Notes: generated by a model not told the origin, from the sequence alone. Shown: positions 32,206 to 41,425, counted from the stretch's first letter. The stretch: DNA of 64,000 bases from an uncultured Caulobacterales bacterium (GCA_938009235.1 CALLIK010000004.1:491725-555724); one strand, 5' to 3'. Translations and numbers: made by a program.

Positions 32206-32637
32206 ATGGGTAAACTAACCATCATTGCATCCGTGTCCGGTTCTTATCGGCGCGGCGGCCTGGACCTTTCCAGCGGCAGAACAGTCGTGATCGATGAAAA
32301 GGAAGTCAGCAAACAACAGCTGAAGTCTTTGAAAGCGGACAAGCGCGTCACTGTCACTGAAGCCAAAGCTGGCGACAAATCAAAAGTCACGGCGGATGAA
32401 CGGCGGATCGCGAAGGAATTGAAGGATGCCAAAGCGGAAGCTGCTGGTCCTTTAAAGACAGCGAAAGACGCGGTTAAGGCCGCAGGACAAGCAGGCGGGA
32501 AGAACAAATCTGAAGAGCAAAAGGCAGCACTTGCCAAAGCTAAAGAAGATTTATCGACGGCCCAGTCTGTCCATGATGACGCTGTGAATGAAGCTGAAAC
32601 GACTGCTGCGGATGACCGCAAGCAGCTGGGACTGTGA
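32206..32637 (+). CDS. Mu gp35-like protein with charged C-terminal region
   Basis: 143 residues. The first ~60 (LTIIASVSGSYRRGGLDLSS, then VVIDEKEVSKQQLKSLKADK) match the small gp35/HI1506-type domain found after the capsid gene. The rest is a Lys/Ala/Glu-rich helical tail likely forming a coiled coil. Exact role unknown. Confidence 0.65.
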   Translation: MGKLTIIASVSGSYRRGGLDLSSGRTVVIDEKEVSKQQLKSLKADKRVTVTEAKAGDKSKVTADERRIAKELKDAKAEAAGPLKTAKDAVKAAGQAGGKNKSEEQKAALAKAKEDLSTAQSVHDDAVNEAETTAADDRKQLGL

Positions 32638-32693
32638 GTACGTAGCACAGCCCACACCTAGTCACCCAGGGGACGGGGGGACGGCGGGCCAGG

Positions 32694-32723
32694 TTTTCCA
32701 TATTCGCCTGGTCCGCCAATTAA
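32694..32723. repeat. Inverted repeat in the gap 32638-32849
   Basis: GGCCAGG and CCTGGTCC face each other around the sequence TTTTCCATATTCG. The 212-nt gap has no convincing gene; the hairpin may be an attenuator or RNA-processing site between head genes. Confidence 0.35.
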
Positions 32724-32849
32724 TCCCGAAGGGGGAAGATGACGCGCCCCGCACTAACTGGCTGATGGCCTTGGCCTTTGGGCGGCATCATCAGTCCCGT
32801 CATCCAAGCAGGTGAAAGGCCTGCACAATAAAAGTTGAAAGGAAATATT

Positions 32850-33047
32850 ATGACCGAGCGCCACACATGCCACGCAAAAATTCTTGCAGATTCTATCAGC
32901 TTTCCAGACCCTGATGGGGAAGGAACTGTCACCGCTGTCAAAGGCGAAATCCGCGTGATGATCCGCGATGATGCGAAAGCCTTTGAAGTTGAAGGCACTG
33001 TCAAAATTCTGTCCGATGAAGAAGCTAAAGCGGCTGGCCTAGTTTAA
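32850..33047 (+). CDS. Hypothetical small phage protein
   Basis: 65 residues from ATG at 32850 with AAAGGAAA upstream. Acidic, beta-like (ADSISFPDPDGEGTVTAVKG), ending with KILSDEEAKAAGLV. TAATG overlap with the following DUF1320 gene supports it. Confidence 0.6.
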   Translation: MTERHTCHAKILADSISFPDPDGEGTVTAVKGEIRVMIRDDAKAFEVEGTVKILSDEEAKAAGLV

Positions 33048-33460
33048 TGTACGCAACCCGTTCAGACATCACAGAAAAATATGGCGCTGATGCGCTCTAT
33101 CCTGCTGCGGATGCGGACGGGACCATTGATGATGCCAAAATTTCCAAGGCTTTGAAGGCTGCGTCATCTGTTATCGATAGTTATATAGGCATCCGTCATC
33201 GCCTACCGCTTCCACAGGCGTCCAAACGATTGACAGACATCTGCATCGACATTGCGGTTTATGAAATGTCACCTGGCGCTGACACGCTAACGGACGAAAT
33301 AAAATCTCGAAACAAAGCGGCTATCGCCTGGCTGAAGGACGTGTCCGCAGGCCGCGCATCGCTTGGACTTCCAACACCTGCTGGCAAAACATCTGCCCGT
33401 CCAGTGGTTACCACAGGCAGCACGAAACTGTTTTCCCGTCAATCCATGCGTGACCTTTAA
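33047..33460 (+). CDS. Mu gp36-like (DUF1320) head-tail connector protein
   Basis: 137 residues. Typical opening YATRSDITEKYGADALYPAA, then KALKAASSVIDSYIGIRHRL and DICIDIAVYEM. The DUF1320 family supplies head-completion or connector proteins in Mu-like phages. Overlaps by TAATG upstream and abuts gpG downstream. Confidence 0.87.
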   Translation: MYATRSDITEKYGADALYPAADADGTIDDAKISKALKAASSVIDSYIGIRHRLPLPQASKRLTDICIDIAVYEMSPGADTLTDEIKSRNKAAIAWLKDVSAGRASLGLPTPAGKTSARPVVTTGSTKLFSRQSMRDL

Positions 33461-33912
33461 TGGCTGGCGTTGCCCTACAATATGATGTTTCCCAGCTGGA
33501 TGTCGCAGCATCAGTTCTGAATGGCATTTCTGGTTTAATTGAACCGGCTGCTATCACGAACACCGTGGCCGCGATTGTGGAGTCACAGACCCGCCGCCGC
33601 ATCCAGGATGAAAAGACTGCACCGGACGGAACGCCCTGGGCTGCATGGTCACCAGGCTATGCAGAAACCCGCCATTCCGGACAAAGCCTTCTGCAAGGTG
33701 AAGGCGATCTACTCGACACAATTTTCGGCGAACAGCGCGGTGATGAAGCCGTGGTCGGTTCGCCATTAGTTTATGCCGCGATCCAGCAGCATGGCGGTGC
33801 AGATGTCGGCAAGCCCGAACTTACTGCCCGCCCGTTTCTTGGCGTGTCTGATGACAACGCCCGCGAAATCGAAGACGTGGTCATCACATATCTGGAAGGG
33901 CTGCGGTTATGA
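33460..33912 (+). CDS. Phage virion morphogenesis protein (gpG family)
   Basis: 150 residues: VESQTRRRIQDEKTAPDGTP, then WAAWSPGYAETRHSG, SLLQGEGDLLDTI and the end AIQQHGGADVGKPELTARPF, all standard for the gpG/gpS tail-completion family. Acts in joining head and tail. Starts at the base of the preceding stop. Confidence 0.9.
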   Translation: MAGVALQYDVSQLDVAASVLNGISGLIEPAAITNTVAAIVESQTRRRIQDEKTAPDGTPWAAWSPGYAETRHSGQSLLQGEGDLLDTIFGEQRGDEAVVGSPLVYAAIQQHGGADVGKPELTARPFLGVSDDNAREIEDVVITYLEGLRL

Positions 33913-34469
33913 GCGCCCTTGTAAACATGCAGGCCAAAGTCGTGGCGACCATCGCGGCGCTGATGCCAAAGCTGAAGGAATGCAAACCGCATCCTGGGCG
34001 GTTCACCCGTGAAGAACTTGAAAAGTTCCGTGTGAAGTCGCCATCTGTTCATGTTGCTGTTCCATCAATTAGAAATCCCAGTTCTTCTGGCGGCGTTCTA
34101 CAATGCAGCGTGAAAACTGTTTTGGTTTTGACTGCGAAGAATACGGTCGATGAAAACGACAAGGCGTTCAGCCGGTCGGAATCAGCCATGAACATGGTCG
34201 CGGCCATTTTGCTGGCGCTGCCGACCGCGACACTGGGCGCAGGCATTGGCGCGTGTGAAGATATTGCCGCAGATAATCTTTACGGCAGCGGCGATGACAA
34301 ACAAGGCGTGGCGATGTGGGCAATCCACTGGAACAACACGGTCACGCTTTCATCCCCTGTCGAAGAAGGTGTTCTGCCTTCAGAATTATATCTGGGCTTC
34401 GCACCTGAAATCGGGACCGGCCATGAAGATGACTATGTCCGGATAGCTGGGGGCGATGATGATGTCTGA
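33909..34469 (+). CDS. Mu gp37-like (DUF1834) protein
   Basis: 186 residues. The pattern AKVVATIAALMPKLKECKPH, VHVAVPSIRN, VKTVLVLTAKN and the late WAIHWNNTVTLSSP fits the gp37 family, thought to act at the tail terminator or head-tail interface. Overlaps gpG by 4 nt and the baseplate V gene by 14 nt. Confidence 0.8.
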   Translation: MSALVNMQAKVVATIAALMPKLKECKPHPGRFTREELEKFRVKSPSVHVAVPSIRNPSSSGGVLQCSVKTVLVLTAKNTVDENDKAFSRSESAMNMVAAILLALPTATLGAGIGACEDIAADNLYGSGDDKQGVAMWAIHWNNTVTLSSPVEEGVLPSELYLGFAPEIGTGHEDDYVRIAGGDDDV

Positions 34470-35079
34470 TGATTTAGAATTCCGCATGTCCGAACTGGAA
34501 CGCCGCTTTGAAGATGTGATCCGTCACGGCAGCATAGTCGAAGCAGATTATGAAGCAGGCAAAGTGACAGTCGCCTTCAGTGACGAACTGACATCTGGCT
34601 GGCTGCCCTGGTTCACAACGCGCGCTGCTGGCGGTGAAGTGACCTGGTCTGCGCCTGAAGTTGGCGAACGTGTCACAGTGCTGTCACCGAATGGAGACAT
34701 TCACCAGGGCCGCGTGATGCCTGCTGTCTACAGTGACCAGTCACCAGCGCCATCAGTGAACCCTGATGTCAGCACGGCTGCGCATAAAGACGGCGGACAT
34801 TTCACATATGATCGCAAGAAACACGCCTATGTTCTTCAGCCGCACACGGATGGTTCCATTCGCCTGCTTGTCGGAACAACTGAAATCAACATCGATAAGA
34901 CCACAATTCTGGTGAAGGCTGATGAAGCCGTCGATGTCGTTGCCCAGACTGTCACCATCACGGCTGATGCTGTGAACCTGGGCGGCGCGGGCGGCAAGAA
35001 AGTCGCCCGCATCGGTGATGCAGTAAATCCACAAACCATGAAAATCATAGAAGGTTCCAATGTCACAAAATCCATCTGA
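34456..35079 (+). CDS. Baseplate assembly protein V (spike)
   Basis: 207 residues. N-terminal helix ELERRFEDVIRHGSIVEADY, then the OB-fold (GKVTVAFSDELTSGWLPWFT, APEVGERVTVLSPNGD) and a repetitive beta-helix tail (DKTTILVKADEAVDVVAQTV). P2 V-type central spike of the contractile tail. Three ATGs in a row (34456, 34459, 34462) are possible starts. First gene of the P2-like tail module. Confidence 0.9.
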   Translation: MMMSDDLEFRMSELERRFEDVIRHGSIVEADYEAGKVTVAFSDELTSGWLPWFTTRAAGGEVTWSAPEVGERVTVLSPNGDIHQGRVMPAVYSDQSPAPSVNPDVSTAAHKDGGHFTYDRKKHAYVLQPHTDGSIRLLVGTTEINIDKTTILVKADEAVDVVAQTVTITADAVNLGGAGGKKVARIGDAVNPQTMKIIEGSNVTKSI

Positions 35080-35293
35080 ATCCAAAGTCGTTAAAAAGCC
35101 AGCAGACAAGACCCAGGATGTGAATGCACCTGTCGTTCGTGTCGGCGATGCACTTGTCCGCAAAGGCGAAACTGTCACTGGAAATCCTGCGCGCACAAAA
35201 TATCTGGGCGGGCATCTGGGCAAAGCGAAGCGTCCTGCTGCGCCGACAGAACCGGTCAAAGAAGCGTCCAAGTCTAAAGGCGGGACTGCTTAA
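35060..35293 (+). CDS. Hypothetical small tail-module protein
   Basis: 77 residues, basic, probably poorly structured (KKPADKTQDVNAPVVRVGDA, AKRPAAPTEPVKEASKSKGG). Overlaps V by 20 nt and precedes W by 2 nt. VRVGDALVRKGETVTGNPA resembles a short beta motif, perhaps PAAR/spike-associated. Unknown. Confidence 0.55.
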   Translation: MSQNPSESKVVKKPADKTQDVNAPVVRVGDALVRKGETVTGNPARTKYLGGHLGKAKRPAAPTEPVKEASKSKGGTA

Positions 35294-35295
35294 GC

Positions 35296-35628
35296 ATGAC
35301 TGGAATGAGTCGACATAACGGTTCGCCGATTGGGTCCATGACCCATCTGAAGCAAAGCATTCAGGACATCCTGACGACACCGCTGGGAACGCGCGTGGGC
35401 CGCCGTGAATATGGCAGCCGTCTTCCGGACCTGGTCGACTTGCCGATGACGGCTGGCCTGAAAGTCGACATCGCTGCGGCATCAGCTGAAGCCCTGGACC
35501 GATGGGAACCGCGTTTCACATTGTCCCGTGTTTATGTCGCTGCTGCAAATGCGGCCGGAAAAATCCAACTGGGAATTGAAGGCAGCTATTTAGGCCAGCC
35601 GGTCACAGTCGAAGGGGTTCTAGTGTGA
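35296..35628 (+). CDS. Baseplate protein W (GPW/gp25 family)
   Basis: 110 residues. Family sequence SMTHLKQSIQDILTTPLGTR, then REYGSRLPDLVDLP, DRWEPRFTLSRV. Baseplate wedge protein equivalent to P2 W and T4 gp25. The stop overlaps the GTG start of J. Confidence 0.92.
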   Translation: MTGMSRHNGSPIGSMTHLKQSIQDILTTPLGTRVGRREYGSRLPDLVDLPMTAGLKVDIAAASAEALDRWEPRFTLSRVYVAAANAAGKIQLGIEGSYLGQPVTVEGVLV

Positions 35629-36473
35629 GCGCATTCACGAAAATAAATCTGGCGAAATTGCCGCCAGCCGTAGTCATCCAGGAAGTCGATTTCGAAGCTG
35701 TTCTGGCTGACCTTAAGGCTGACTTTGTCGACCGCTATGAAGACGCAGCAGCTGTCATCGATCTTGAAAGCGCGCCAGTCGTTAAGCTGCTGGAAGTTGC
35801 CGCCTATCGTGAAACAATTTTATTGAACCGCATCAATCAGGCTGCGAAGTCTGTGATGCTTGCGACCGCCACTGGTGCAGACCTGGACAACTTGGCGGCC
35901 ATCGTGCCTATGGCGCGGCTGGACGGCGAAACAGACACAGCCTTTGCATCGCGCATCCAACTTGCGCCGGAAGGGTTTTCGACAGCAGGACCGCGCGGCG
36001 GTTATGAGTTCCACGCGAAAAGTGTCAGCGCTGACATCACTGATGTTTATGTGGGCGAACCTGCGCCTGGCGTGGTCGATGTCTATATTCTAACATCGGA
36101 CGCGGCGGTTCCTGCGCAGCTTCTGACTGATGTTAATGACACCTTAAGCGGTGATGAAGTCCGCCCGCTGACAGATAATGTGACAGTGCAGTCATTCACA
36201 TCGGTCGAATATGCCGTCGATGCCCAGCTGCTTATGGCTGAAGGTCCAGACAGCGCGACCGTTGTTGCGGCTGCCCTATCATCGCTTCAGACCTATCAGC
36301 AAACCCGCCGCAGTTTTGGTCGTGATGTCACCCGTGCCGGCTTAATTTCCGCGCTTGTTGTGGAAGGCGTTGAAAATGTGAACTTAGTCAGCCCAGCTGC
36401 TGATGTTCTGGTCGACGCCAATGAAGTCGCAATCGCGACCGTTGTGTCAGTATTGGATGCAGCCAATGTTTAA
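35625..36473 (+). CDS. Baseplate protein J
   Basis: 282 residues from a GTG at 35625. P2 J features: EAVLADLKADFVDRYEDA, VVKLLEVAAYRETILLNRIN, ATGADLDNLAAIVPMAR and the C-terminal TRAGLISALVVEGVENVNL. Wedge component of the contractile-tail baseplate. Confidence 0.93.
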   Translation: MSAFTKINLAKLPPAVVIQEVDFEAVLADLKADFVDRYEDAAAVIDLESAPVVKLLEVAAYRETILLNRINQAAKSVMLATATGADLDNLAAIVPMARLDGETDTAFASRIQLAPEGFSTAGPRGGYEFHAKSVSADITDVYVGEPAPGVVDVYILTSDAAVPAQLLTDVNDTLSGDEVRPLTDNVTVQSFTSVEYAVDAQLLMAEGPDSATVVAAALSSLQTYQQTRRSFGRDVTRAGLISALVVEGVENVNLVSPAADVLVDANEVAIATVVSVLDAANV

Positions 36474-37083
36474 GACCCTGCTTCCACCGAATGCGACATT
36501 ACTGGAACTGGCGACTGAAGCCAGCATGGCAATCGCGTTCGATCATGACATTGACATCGACAAACTTTGGTCCGCTGAAAATTGCCCGATTGACTTACTG
36601 CCTTATCTTGCCTGGGCGCTTTCTGTCGACACATGGAACGCTGACTGGCCTGAACATGTGAAGCGCCAAGTCGTTGCGTCCAGCGTTTATGTTCATCGGT
36701 TCAAAGGCACACCTGCTGGCATTAAGGCTGCCTTAAAAGCGCTGGACCTTGGCATCACTATTTCTGAATGGTTTGACCACGGCGGCGATCCTTACACATT
36801 CAAAGCGGATGTGATGGTCACCACGCGCGGACTGACTGACCGTGAATTCCAGGACATCATCGATGTCATCGCATCCACAAAGAATGCGCGCAGTCATCTG
36901 TCACAGCTTCGCGTCTATTTGACCACAGCCGCTGACACAGTCCTGGCATCCGCGACAGTCACTGGCGAACGCATCGATGTTCAGCCTTGGATTGCGACCG
37001 TGCCTGTCTCTGTTCCAGTCTATCAATTCGCCGCCGCAATTCAGCTGGCGGAAACCATCACAACGGGAGAAAACCTTGTCTGA
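36466..37083 (+). CDS. Tail protein I
   Basis: 205 residues from ATG at 36466, overlapping J by 8 nt. P2 I features: LLPPNATLLELATEASMA, CPIDLLPYLAWALSVDTWNA, VHRFKGTPAGIKAALKAL. Baseplate protein next to the fibre attachment site. Confidence 0.9.
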   Translation: MFKTLLPPNATLLELATEASMAIAFDHDIDIDKLWSAENCPIDLLPYLAWALSVDTWNADWPEHVKRQVVASSVYVHRFKGTPAGIKAALKALDLGITISEWFDHGGDPYTFKADVMVTTRGLTDREFQDIIDVIASTKNARSHLSQLRVYLTTAADTVLASATVTGERIDVQPWIATVPVSVPVYQFAAAIQLAETITTGENLV

Positions 37084-37615
37084 TTTCTACACCCTTTTAA
37101 CCGCTGCCGGACTTGCCGCTGTCACGAATGCCGCCCTTACAGGTTCATCTGTGAACATCACGCATATGGCGGTCGGAGATGGCGAAGGCCTGCCGGTGCA
37201 ATCCCGCACAGCCTTGCGTAAGGAAGTTTGGCGCGGCGCGCTGACCCGCATTGCGCAATCTGGAAATGACAGAACCGTTCTGGAATGCGAAACCCGCATC
37301 CCGCCTGAAGCTGGCGGCTGGACGGTCCGTGAAGTTGGCTTGTTTAATGAAGACGGAACCCTGATTGCCATTGGCAATCTGCCAGACAGTTTCAAACCGG
37401 TTCTGGAAAGTGGCAGCGCCAAAGACATGCAAATCCGCATGTATATTCAACATTCAAATGCAGACACGGTCACTCTGAAAGTCGACCCAGCCATCGTCAT
37501 GGCATCCCAGTCATTTGTCTATCAGCTGATTGCTGAACAATCCCTTCGCAGTAGCACGGCAATGATGGTCGCGCTGACTGAACAACAACACCGCAACAAT
37601 CTAACAGGAGCATAA
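37076..37615 (+). CDS. Tail fibre N-terminal domain protein (P2 H-like), TTG start
   Basis: 179 residues. A TTG at 37076 preceded by GGGAGA at proper distance gives MSDFYTLLTAAGLAAVTNAA, the usual start of the fibre baseplate-binding domain, followed by ITHMAVGDGEG, ALRKEVWRGALTRIA, GGWTVREVGLFNEDGTLIAI and GNLP. The gene ends after this domain and lacks the long receptor-binding part; the following genes may supply it. Confidence 0.83.
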   Translation: MSDFYTLLTAAGLAAVTNAALTGSSVNITHMAVGDGEGLPVQSRTALRKEVWRGALTRIAQSGNDRTVLECETRIPPEAGGWTVREVGLFNEDGTLIAIGNLPDSFKPVLESGSAKDMQIRMYIQHSNADTVTLKVDPAIVMASQSFVYQLIAEQSLRSSTAMMVALTEQQHRNNLTGA

Positions 37616-37616
37616 T

Positions 37617-38324
37617 ATGTCGGACCAGGACATCATCGATCTAGGCAAACAAATCACCGCATTCGGTGCAGCCCAGCAAACTAAAATAGACCAGCTGGAC
37701 GCAGCAAAGGATTCCGCGAACAGCGCAGCTGCCGCAGCCTTGGCTGTTCAAGATGTTGGTCGTAGAACCCGCATTTATGTTGACCCTATAAACGGCAATG
37801 ACACAAATGATGGCGCACTTGTTGCGCGGTCTGTCAAAACATGGGCAGGGGCTTGCGCTCTACTGCGCGCAGGGTTTGCTGCTGAATTTTTTATCTCTTC
37901 TGATTTGGACGTGGACGAAAGCATCACCCTTAATGCGCCCCCATCCGGCATATTGTTTCGCGGTGTAAACGGCGGTGAAAAATATATCATTAAAGACGCG
38001 ACCAATCATGCGACCTATCCAGGCGGATTAAATTGCGCTGGCGATCTTGTTGTTCAAACTTTTGAAGCTGATTTTGTGATGGCCCACAGCCGCGATGTCA
38101 TTAGTCCAATCAATGTTGCAGGCCATCTTGTTGCCCGTTGTAACACGACAGCCATTAGCCGCACAGGGACGGGTTCACCTCTCTTCGACAGCAGTTCTGC
38201 ACATTATGAAGTGGTCAACACGGTCATTGATTTATCTGCCAGTGGTCACGTCATTGCTGGCGTTACTTCAGGCGCCGACCCGAATGCGTTGAACGGAATT
38301 TCTGCAAACTTCACACAAGCATAG
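37617..38324 (+). CDS. Fibre-like protein with beta-helix-type domain
   Basis: 235 residues. N-terminal helix (QDIIDLGKQITAFGAAQQTK), then RIYVDPINGNDTNDGALVAR, the usual opening of right-handed beta-helix fibre/tailspike domains. Beta-strand-rich repeats follow (ISSDLDVDESITLNAPPSGI). Probably part of the host-binding fibre. Starts one nt after the H-like gene. Confidence 0.65.
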   Translation: MSDQDIIDLGKQITAFGAAQQTKIDQLDAAKDSANSAAAAALAVQDVGRRTRIYVDPINGNDTNDGALVARSVKTWAGACALLRAGFAAEFFISSDLDVDESITLNAPPSGILFRGVNGGEKYIIKDATNHATYPGGLNCAGDLVVQTFEADFVMAHSRDVISPINVAGHLVARCNTTAISRTGTGSPLFDSSSAHYEVVNTVIDLSASGHVIAGVTSGADPNALNGISANFTQA

Positions 38325-38336
38325 GGAAGAAAAACC

Positions 38337-38822
38337 ATGAATGAATTTATCTTTATCAAGGGCATTCGCTTTAATCGCGCGTCCGTAGACGGCATGTTCG
38401 GAAGCGACTCTGAAAAGGTCTGGAATGATGGCCGTGCTGAAGTCATCGCCGCAGAAGCGAAGGCTGCTGTTCGCACCGCAATTAGAAAACAAGTTGGGGA
38501 CACAGAAACCATCTTAGGAACCACAGCTGATGTCACGCAGCTAAATGCTGCCGCCATTTTGGCTTTCATCGCCTCGATTAAAACAGGGGATAGCTTTGCC
38601 AAATTCCGCACGACATTCATGGGAACAATCGAAAGCCTAGTCCCGCCAACAGAAGGCGCGGATGTCTACACACAGGCACAAGGATTTTTGCAAGGTGTTC
38701 AGTCCGGCGACATCATATTGACCGCCGCGCTGAAAGGTTTGCCTGAAGTCATTGCAGACATGGCCGGTCGTTCAACCGGCGTTGCAACTATCTTGGCACA
38801 GGCGAAAGCTGGCGTGAAGTAA
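38337..38822 (+). CDS. Hypothetical phage tail-region protein
   Basis: 161 residues, soluble, mainly helical (KVWNDGRAEVIAAEAKAAVR, DVTQLNAAAILAFIASIKTG). Position after fibre genes suggests a fibre accessory or assembly factor; no family recognised. Confidence 0.58.
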   Translation: MNEFIFIKGIRFNRASVDGMFGSDSEKVWNDGRAEVIAAEAKAAVRTAIRKQVGDTETILGTTADVTQLNAAAILAFIASIKTGDSFAKFRTTFMGTIESLVPPTEGADVYTQAQGFLQGVQSGDIILTAALKGLPEVIADMAGRSTGVATILAQAKAGVK

Positions 38823-38823
38823 G

Positions 38824-39414
38824 ATGTCCAGCTTCACCCGCGCATCACTATTCATGCCGATTGTCACCGGTCCGAATTCTGGCAACTGGCTTTCCGGTCA
38901 GTCGTTTCAGTTCTTCGAACAGGCGGACAAGACTGGGCCATCGATAGACATTGATCTGCGGGATGAAAGCAATGGCGCGGACATTCCGCCAGCCTGGGCT
39001 GTCTTCATTCTGGTCACTCTGAATGCCTGCCTGTTGTTCAGCTTGCGTGATGCCGTTCTGATGGGCTTGGCTTTGGCCGCGTTCATCGCCTGGCTTCTGC
39101 CTAAAATTCACGCTGAATATATTGGTGCGGTTTTCGTTCACGATATTGGCCTGAAGAAATTCCGGCACATATTTTCACGCCGCCGCATCGACAAAATGTT
39201 CCTGGCCGCAATGCGTCTGGAACGCTGGGCGCTAACTGCGCGCCCATCAAACTTCAAAGCCCTAACCATCTGGATGTTTCGTGATGTCCCGCACTGGTTC
39301 TGGCGACTTGTTCGACCCTTCCTAATCTTTGGCGGGGTCAGCGCCTGGGGCGTTCTTAAAGAGCGTCAAAACTATTTTAAACCTGTTCCAGCGAAAGGAA
39401 AAAATTATGTCTGA
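38824..39414 (+). CDS. Membrane protein within the tail module
   Basis: 196 residues with two adjacent hydrophobic segments at about 56-90 (PPAWAVFILVTLNACLLFSL, AVLMGLALAAFIAWLLP) and a third hydrophobic region near 160-178 (FWRLVRPFLIFGGVSAWGVL), flanked by basic stretches. Not an obvious virion protein; could be a lysogenic or exclusion factor carried among tail genes. Overlaps the sheath gene by 8 nt. Unknown family. Confidence 0.6.
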   Translation: MSSFTRASLFMPIVTGPNSGNWLSGQSFQFFEQADKTGPSIDIDLRDESNGADIPPAWAVFILVTLNACLLFSLRDAVLMGLALAAFIAWLLPKIHAEYIGAVFVHDIGLKKFRHIFSRRRIDKMFLAAMRLERWALTARPSNFKALTIWMFRDVPHWFWRLVRPFLIFGGVSAWGVLKERQNYFKPVPAKGKNYV

Positions 39415-40585
39415 ACAGTTCTTACACGGGGTCCAAGTGGTCGAAATTCTCGACGGCTCGCGTCCTATTCAAACAGTCCGGTCCAGCGTCATTGGCATCA
39501 TCGGCACAGCGCCTGATGCAGATGTCGCGCAGTTCCCGCTGAACACACCTATCGCTTTGACAGGTCCGCGCGCTGCGGCTGACATCGGCGCGACCGGCAC
39601 ACTTAAGGATGGCTTAGATGCTATCTATGACCAGGCCGGAACGCTTGTCGTTTTGATTCGGGTCGATGAAGGTGCTGATGAAGCTGCCACGCTTGTCAAT
39701 ATTGTCGGCGATGCGGCAACTTTCACCGGCGTTCACGGCTTCATGGCTGCGCAAAGCCAGGTTAAATTGTCGCCACGTCTTATCGTCGCGCCAGGCTTCA
39801 CCCACCAGCGTCCAGGCGGACAGGCGAACCCTGTTGTCGCAGAACTTAAGGGCATGGCCCAGAAGCTGCGCGCTGTTGTCTTTGCTGATGCGCCTAGCAC
39901 CACAGACGCTGATGCCATCACGGCAGCCGGTGAAGCGGGATCTGATCGCATCTATGTTGTCGACCCATTCTGCATGGCCTTCAGCACAGAAGCTGCGGAA
40001 AATATCGCGCAGCCATCATCCGCGCGTTTCGCTGGTGTTCAGGCCCGTGTCGATAATGACCTGGGCTTCTGGTACTCGCTGTCAAACAAAGTCATCAACG
40101 GCATCACTGGCATCGCGCGGCCTATCGGGTTCAACATGTCCGACCCTAGCACCCAGTCAAATGTTCTGAATGAAGGCAAGGTCGGCACAATCATCTTCAA
40201 AGATGGATTCCGCACCTGGGGCAATCGCGGAACTGGTGCTGAACCTTTGACGGCATTCCTATGTGTTCGCCGGACAATGGACATCATCGAAGACAGCATC
40301 GAAGACGCCTTTCTATGGGCCGTCGACAAGCCATTTTCTGCGCAGCTGCTGCTGGACATCGAAGACACCATCAATGCCTATCTGCGCCGCCTGACTGCTT
40401 TGGGCGCAACGCTTGGCGGTGAAGTTTGGATCGACAAAGACTTGAACACAGCTGCCACACTTAAGGCTGGCAAATTGTTCATCGATGCAGACATCGAACC
40501 GCCTGCGCCAGCAGAACACATCACCATCCGCATCCATCGCAATGACGGTTACTACACCGAACTTGTCAACAGCATCGCGGCTTAA
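39407..40585 (+). CDS. Contractile tail sheath protein (P2 FI-like)
   Basis: 392 residues from ATG at 39407 (AAAGGA upstream). P2 FI hallmarks: LHGVQVVEILDGSRPIQTVR, SSVIGIIGTAPDAD, LIVAPGFTHQ, RFAGVQARVDNDLGFWYSLS, TIIFKDGFRTWGNRG and the end ITIRIHRNDGYYTELVNSI. Forms the outer contracting sheath. Confidence 0.95.
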   Translation: MSEQFLHGVQVVEILDGSRPIQTVRSSVIGIIGTAPDADVAQFPLNTPIALTGPRAAADIGATGTLKDGLDAIYDQAGTLVVLIRVDEGADEAATLVNIVGDAATFTGVHGFMAAQSQVKLSPRLIVAPGFTHQRPGGQANPVVAELKGMAQKLRAVVFADAPSTTDADAITAAGEAGSDRIYVVDPFCMAFSTEAAENIAQPSSARFAGVQARVDNDLGFWYSLSNKVINGITGIARPIGFNMSDPSTQSNVLNEGKVGTIIFKDGFRTWGNRGTGAEPLTAFLCVRRTMDIIEDSIEDAFLWAVDKPFSAQLLLDIEDTINAYLRRLTALGATLGGEVWIDKDLNTAATLKAGKLFIDADIEPPAPAEHITIRIHRNDGYYTELVNSIAA

Positions 40586-40609
40586 TTTAGGTTTAAGAAA
40601 GGACTAAAC

Positions 40610-41107
40610 ATGTCTCAACTACCACACTCACTTGTCGACTTCACTGCCTTTGTCGACGGCGTAGGCCGCGCAGGCAAAGTAACAGAAGGCGCAGGCCCAA
40701 AAGTCGCCTTGCTTGTCGAAGAATATATCGGAGGCGGAATGGGCGGCAGCGTCGACATTCCGATGGGCGCTGTCGAAAAAATGGAAACCACTATTTCCAT
40801 GAATGGCGTCGAAGCGGATTATTACCGCCACATCGGCAAGACCATCGGCATGACCTATCGCGGTGCGACCAATGATGGAGAGTCTACACAAGCCGTCATT
40901 CATCAAATGCGTGGCCTCATGCGTGAAGCGGATGGCGATGCGATGAAACGCAAAGACAAGGGAATGGTGAAGAACACCATGACTGTCGAATATTACAAGC
41001 TGACCATCGGAAATGATGTCGTGTTGGAAATCGACGTGATGGGCAAACGCTTCATTGTCGACGGCAATGACATCTGGGCTGAACAGCGCGCTGCGCTGGG
41101 ATTGTAG
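40610..41107 (+). CDS. Major tail tube protein (P2 FII-like)
   Basis: 165 residues. Features of the FII family: PHSLVDFTAFVDGVGRAGKV, GSVDIPMGAVEKMETTISMN, and the end KRFIVDGNDIWAEQRAALGL. Forms the inner tube. Directly follows the sheath gene as in P2. Confidence 0.93.
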   Translation: MSQLPHSLVDFTAFVDGVGRAGKVTEGAGPKVALLVEEYIGGGMGGSVDIPMGAVEKMETTISMNGVEADYYRHIGKTIGMTYRGATNDGESTQAVIHQMRGLMREADGDAMKRKDKGMVKNTMTVEYYKLTIGNDVVLEIDVMGKRFIVDGNDIWAEQRAALGL

Positions 41108-41116
41108 GGAAACGTC

Positions 41117-41425
41117 ATGACAATCAAGAACATGAACACAATCATCACGCTGGGATATGCGGTGGAACATGGCGGCGTAACGGTCACAAAATTGACCATG
41201 CGCCGTCCCATCACAAATGATGAAATCCGCAAATCACAGCGTAAAAATTCAGGGCTGACAGACCAGGAAGTCCAGACGCAAATGTTCGCAGACATGTGCG
41301 GCGTTGAATTCGACATGATGTGTAAAACTGATCTGACTGACCAGCAAAAACTGGTGGAAGCATATGAAGGTTTTTTTCCAAAGCAGGCCAACCCCGCGAA
41401 AGCATCCCTGGACCAGCCGAATTAA
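41117..41425 (+). CDS. Tail assembly protein E
   Basis: 102 residues. P2 E-like, with TLGYAVEHGGVTVTKLTMRR, ADMCGVEFDMMCKTDL and LTDQQKLVEAYEGFF, then a short divergent tail. In P2 E is a tape-measure chaperone. Near its 3' end the GGT TTT TTT CCA codons hold a seven-T slippery site from which a longer E+E' protein can be made. Confidence 0.85.
   Translation: MTIKNMNTIITLGYAVEHGGVTVTKLTMRRPITNDEIRKSQRKNSGLTDQEVQTQMFADMCGVEFDMMCKTDLTDQQKLVEAYEGFFPKQANPAKASLDQPN

Noticed and set aside
32720..32835. Very short frames between gp35-like and the 32850 gene
   Set aside because: Encoded peptides of 8 and 16 residues lack any support.
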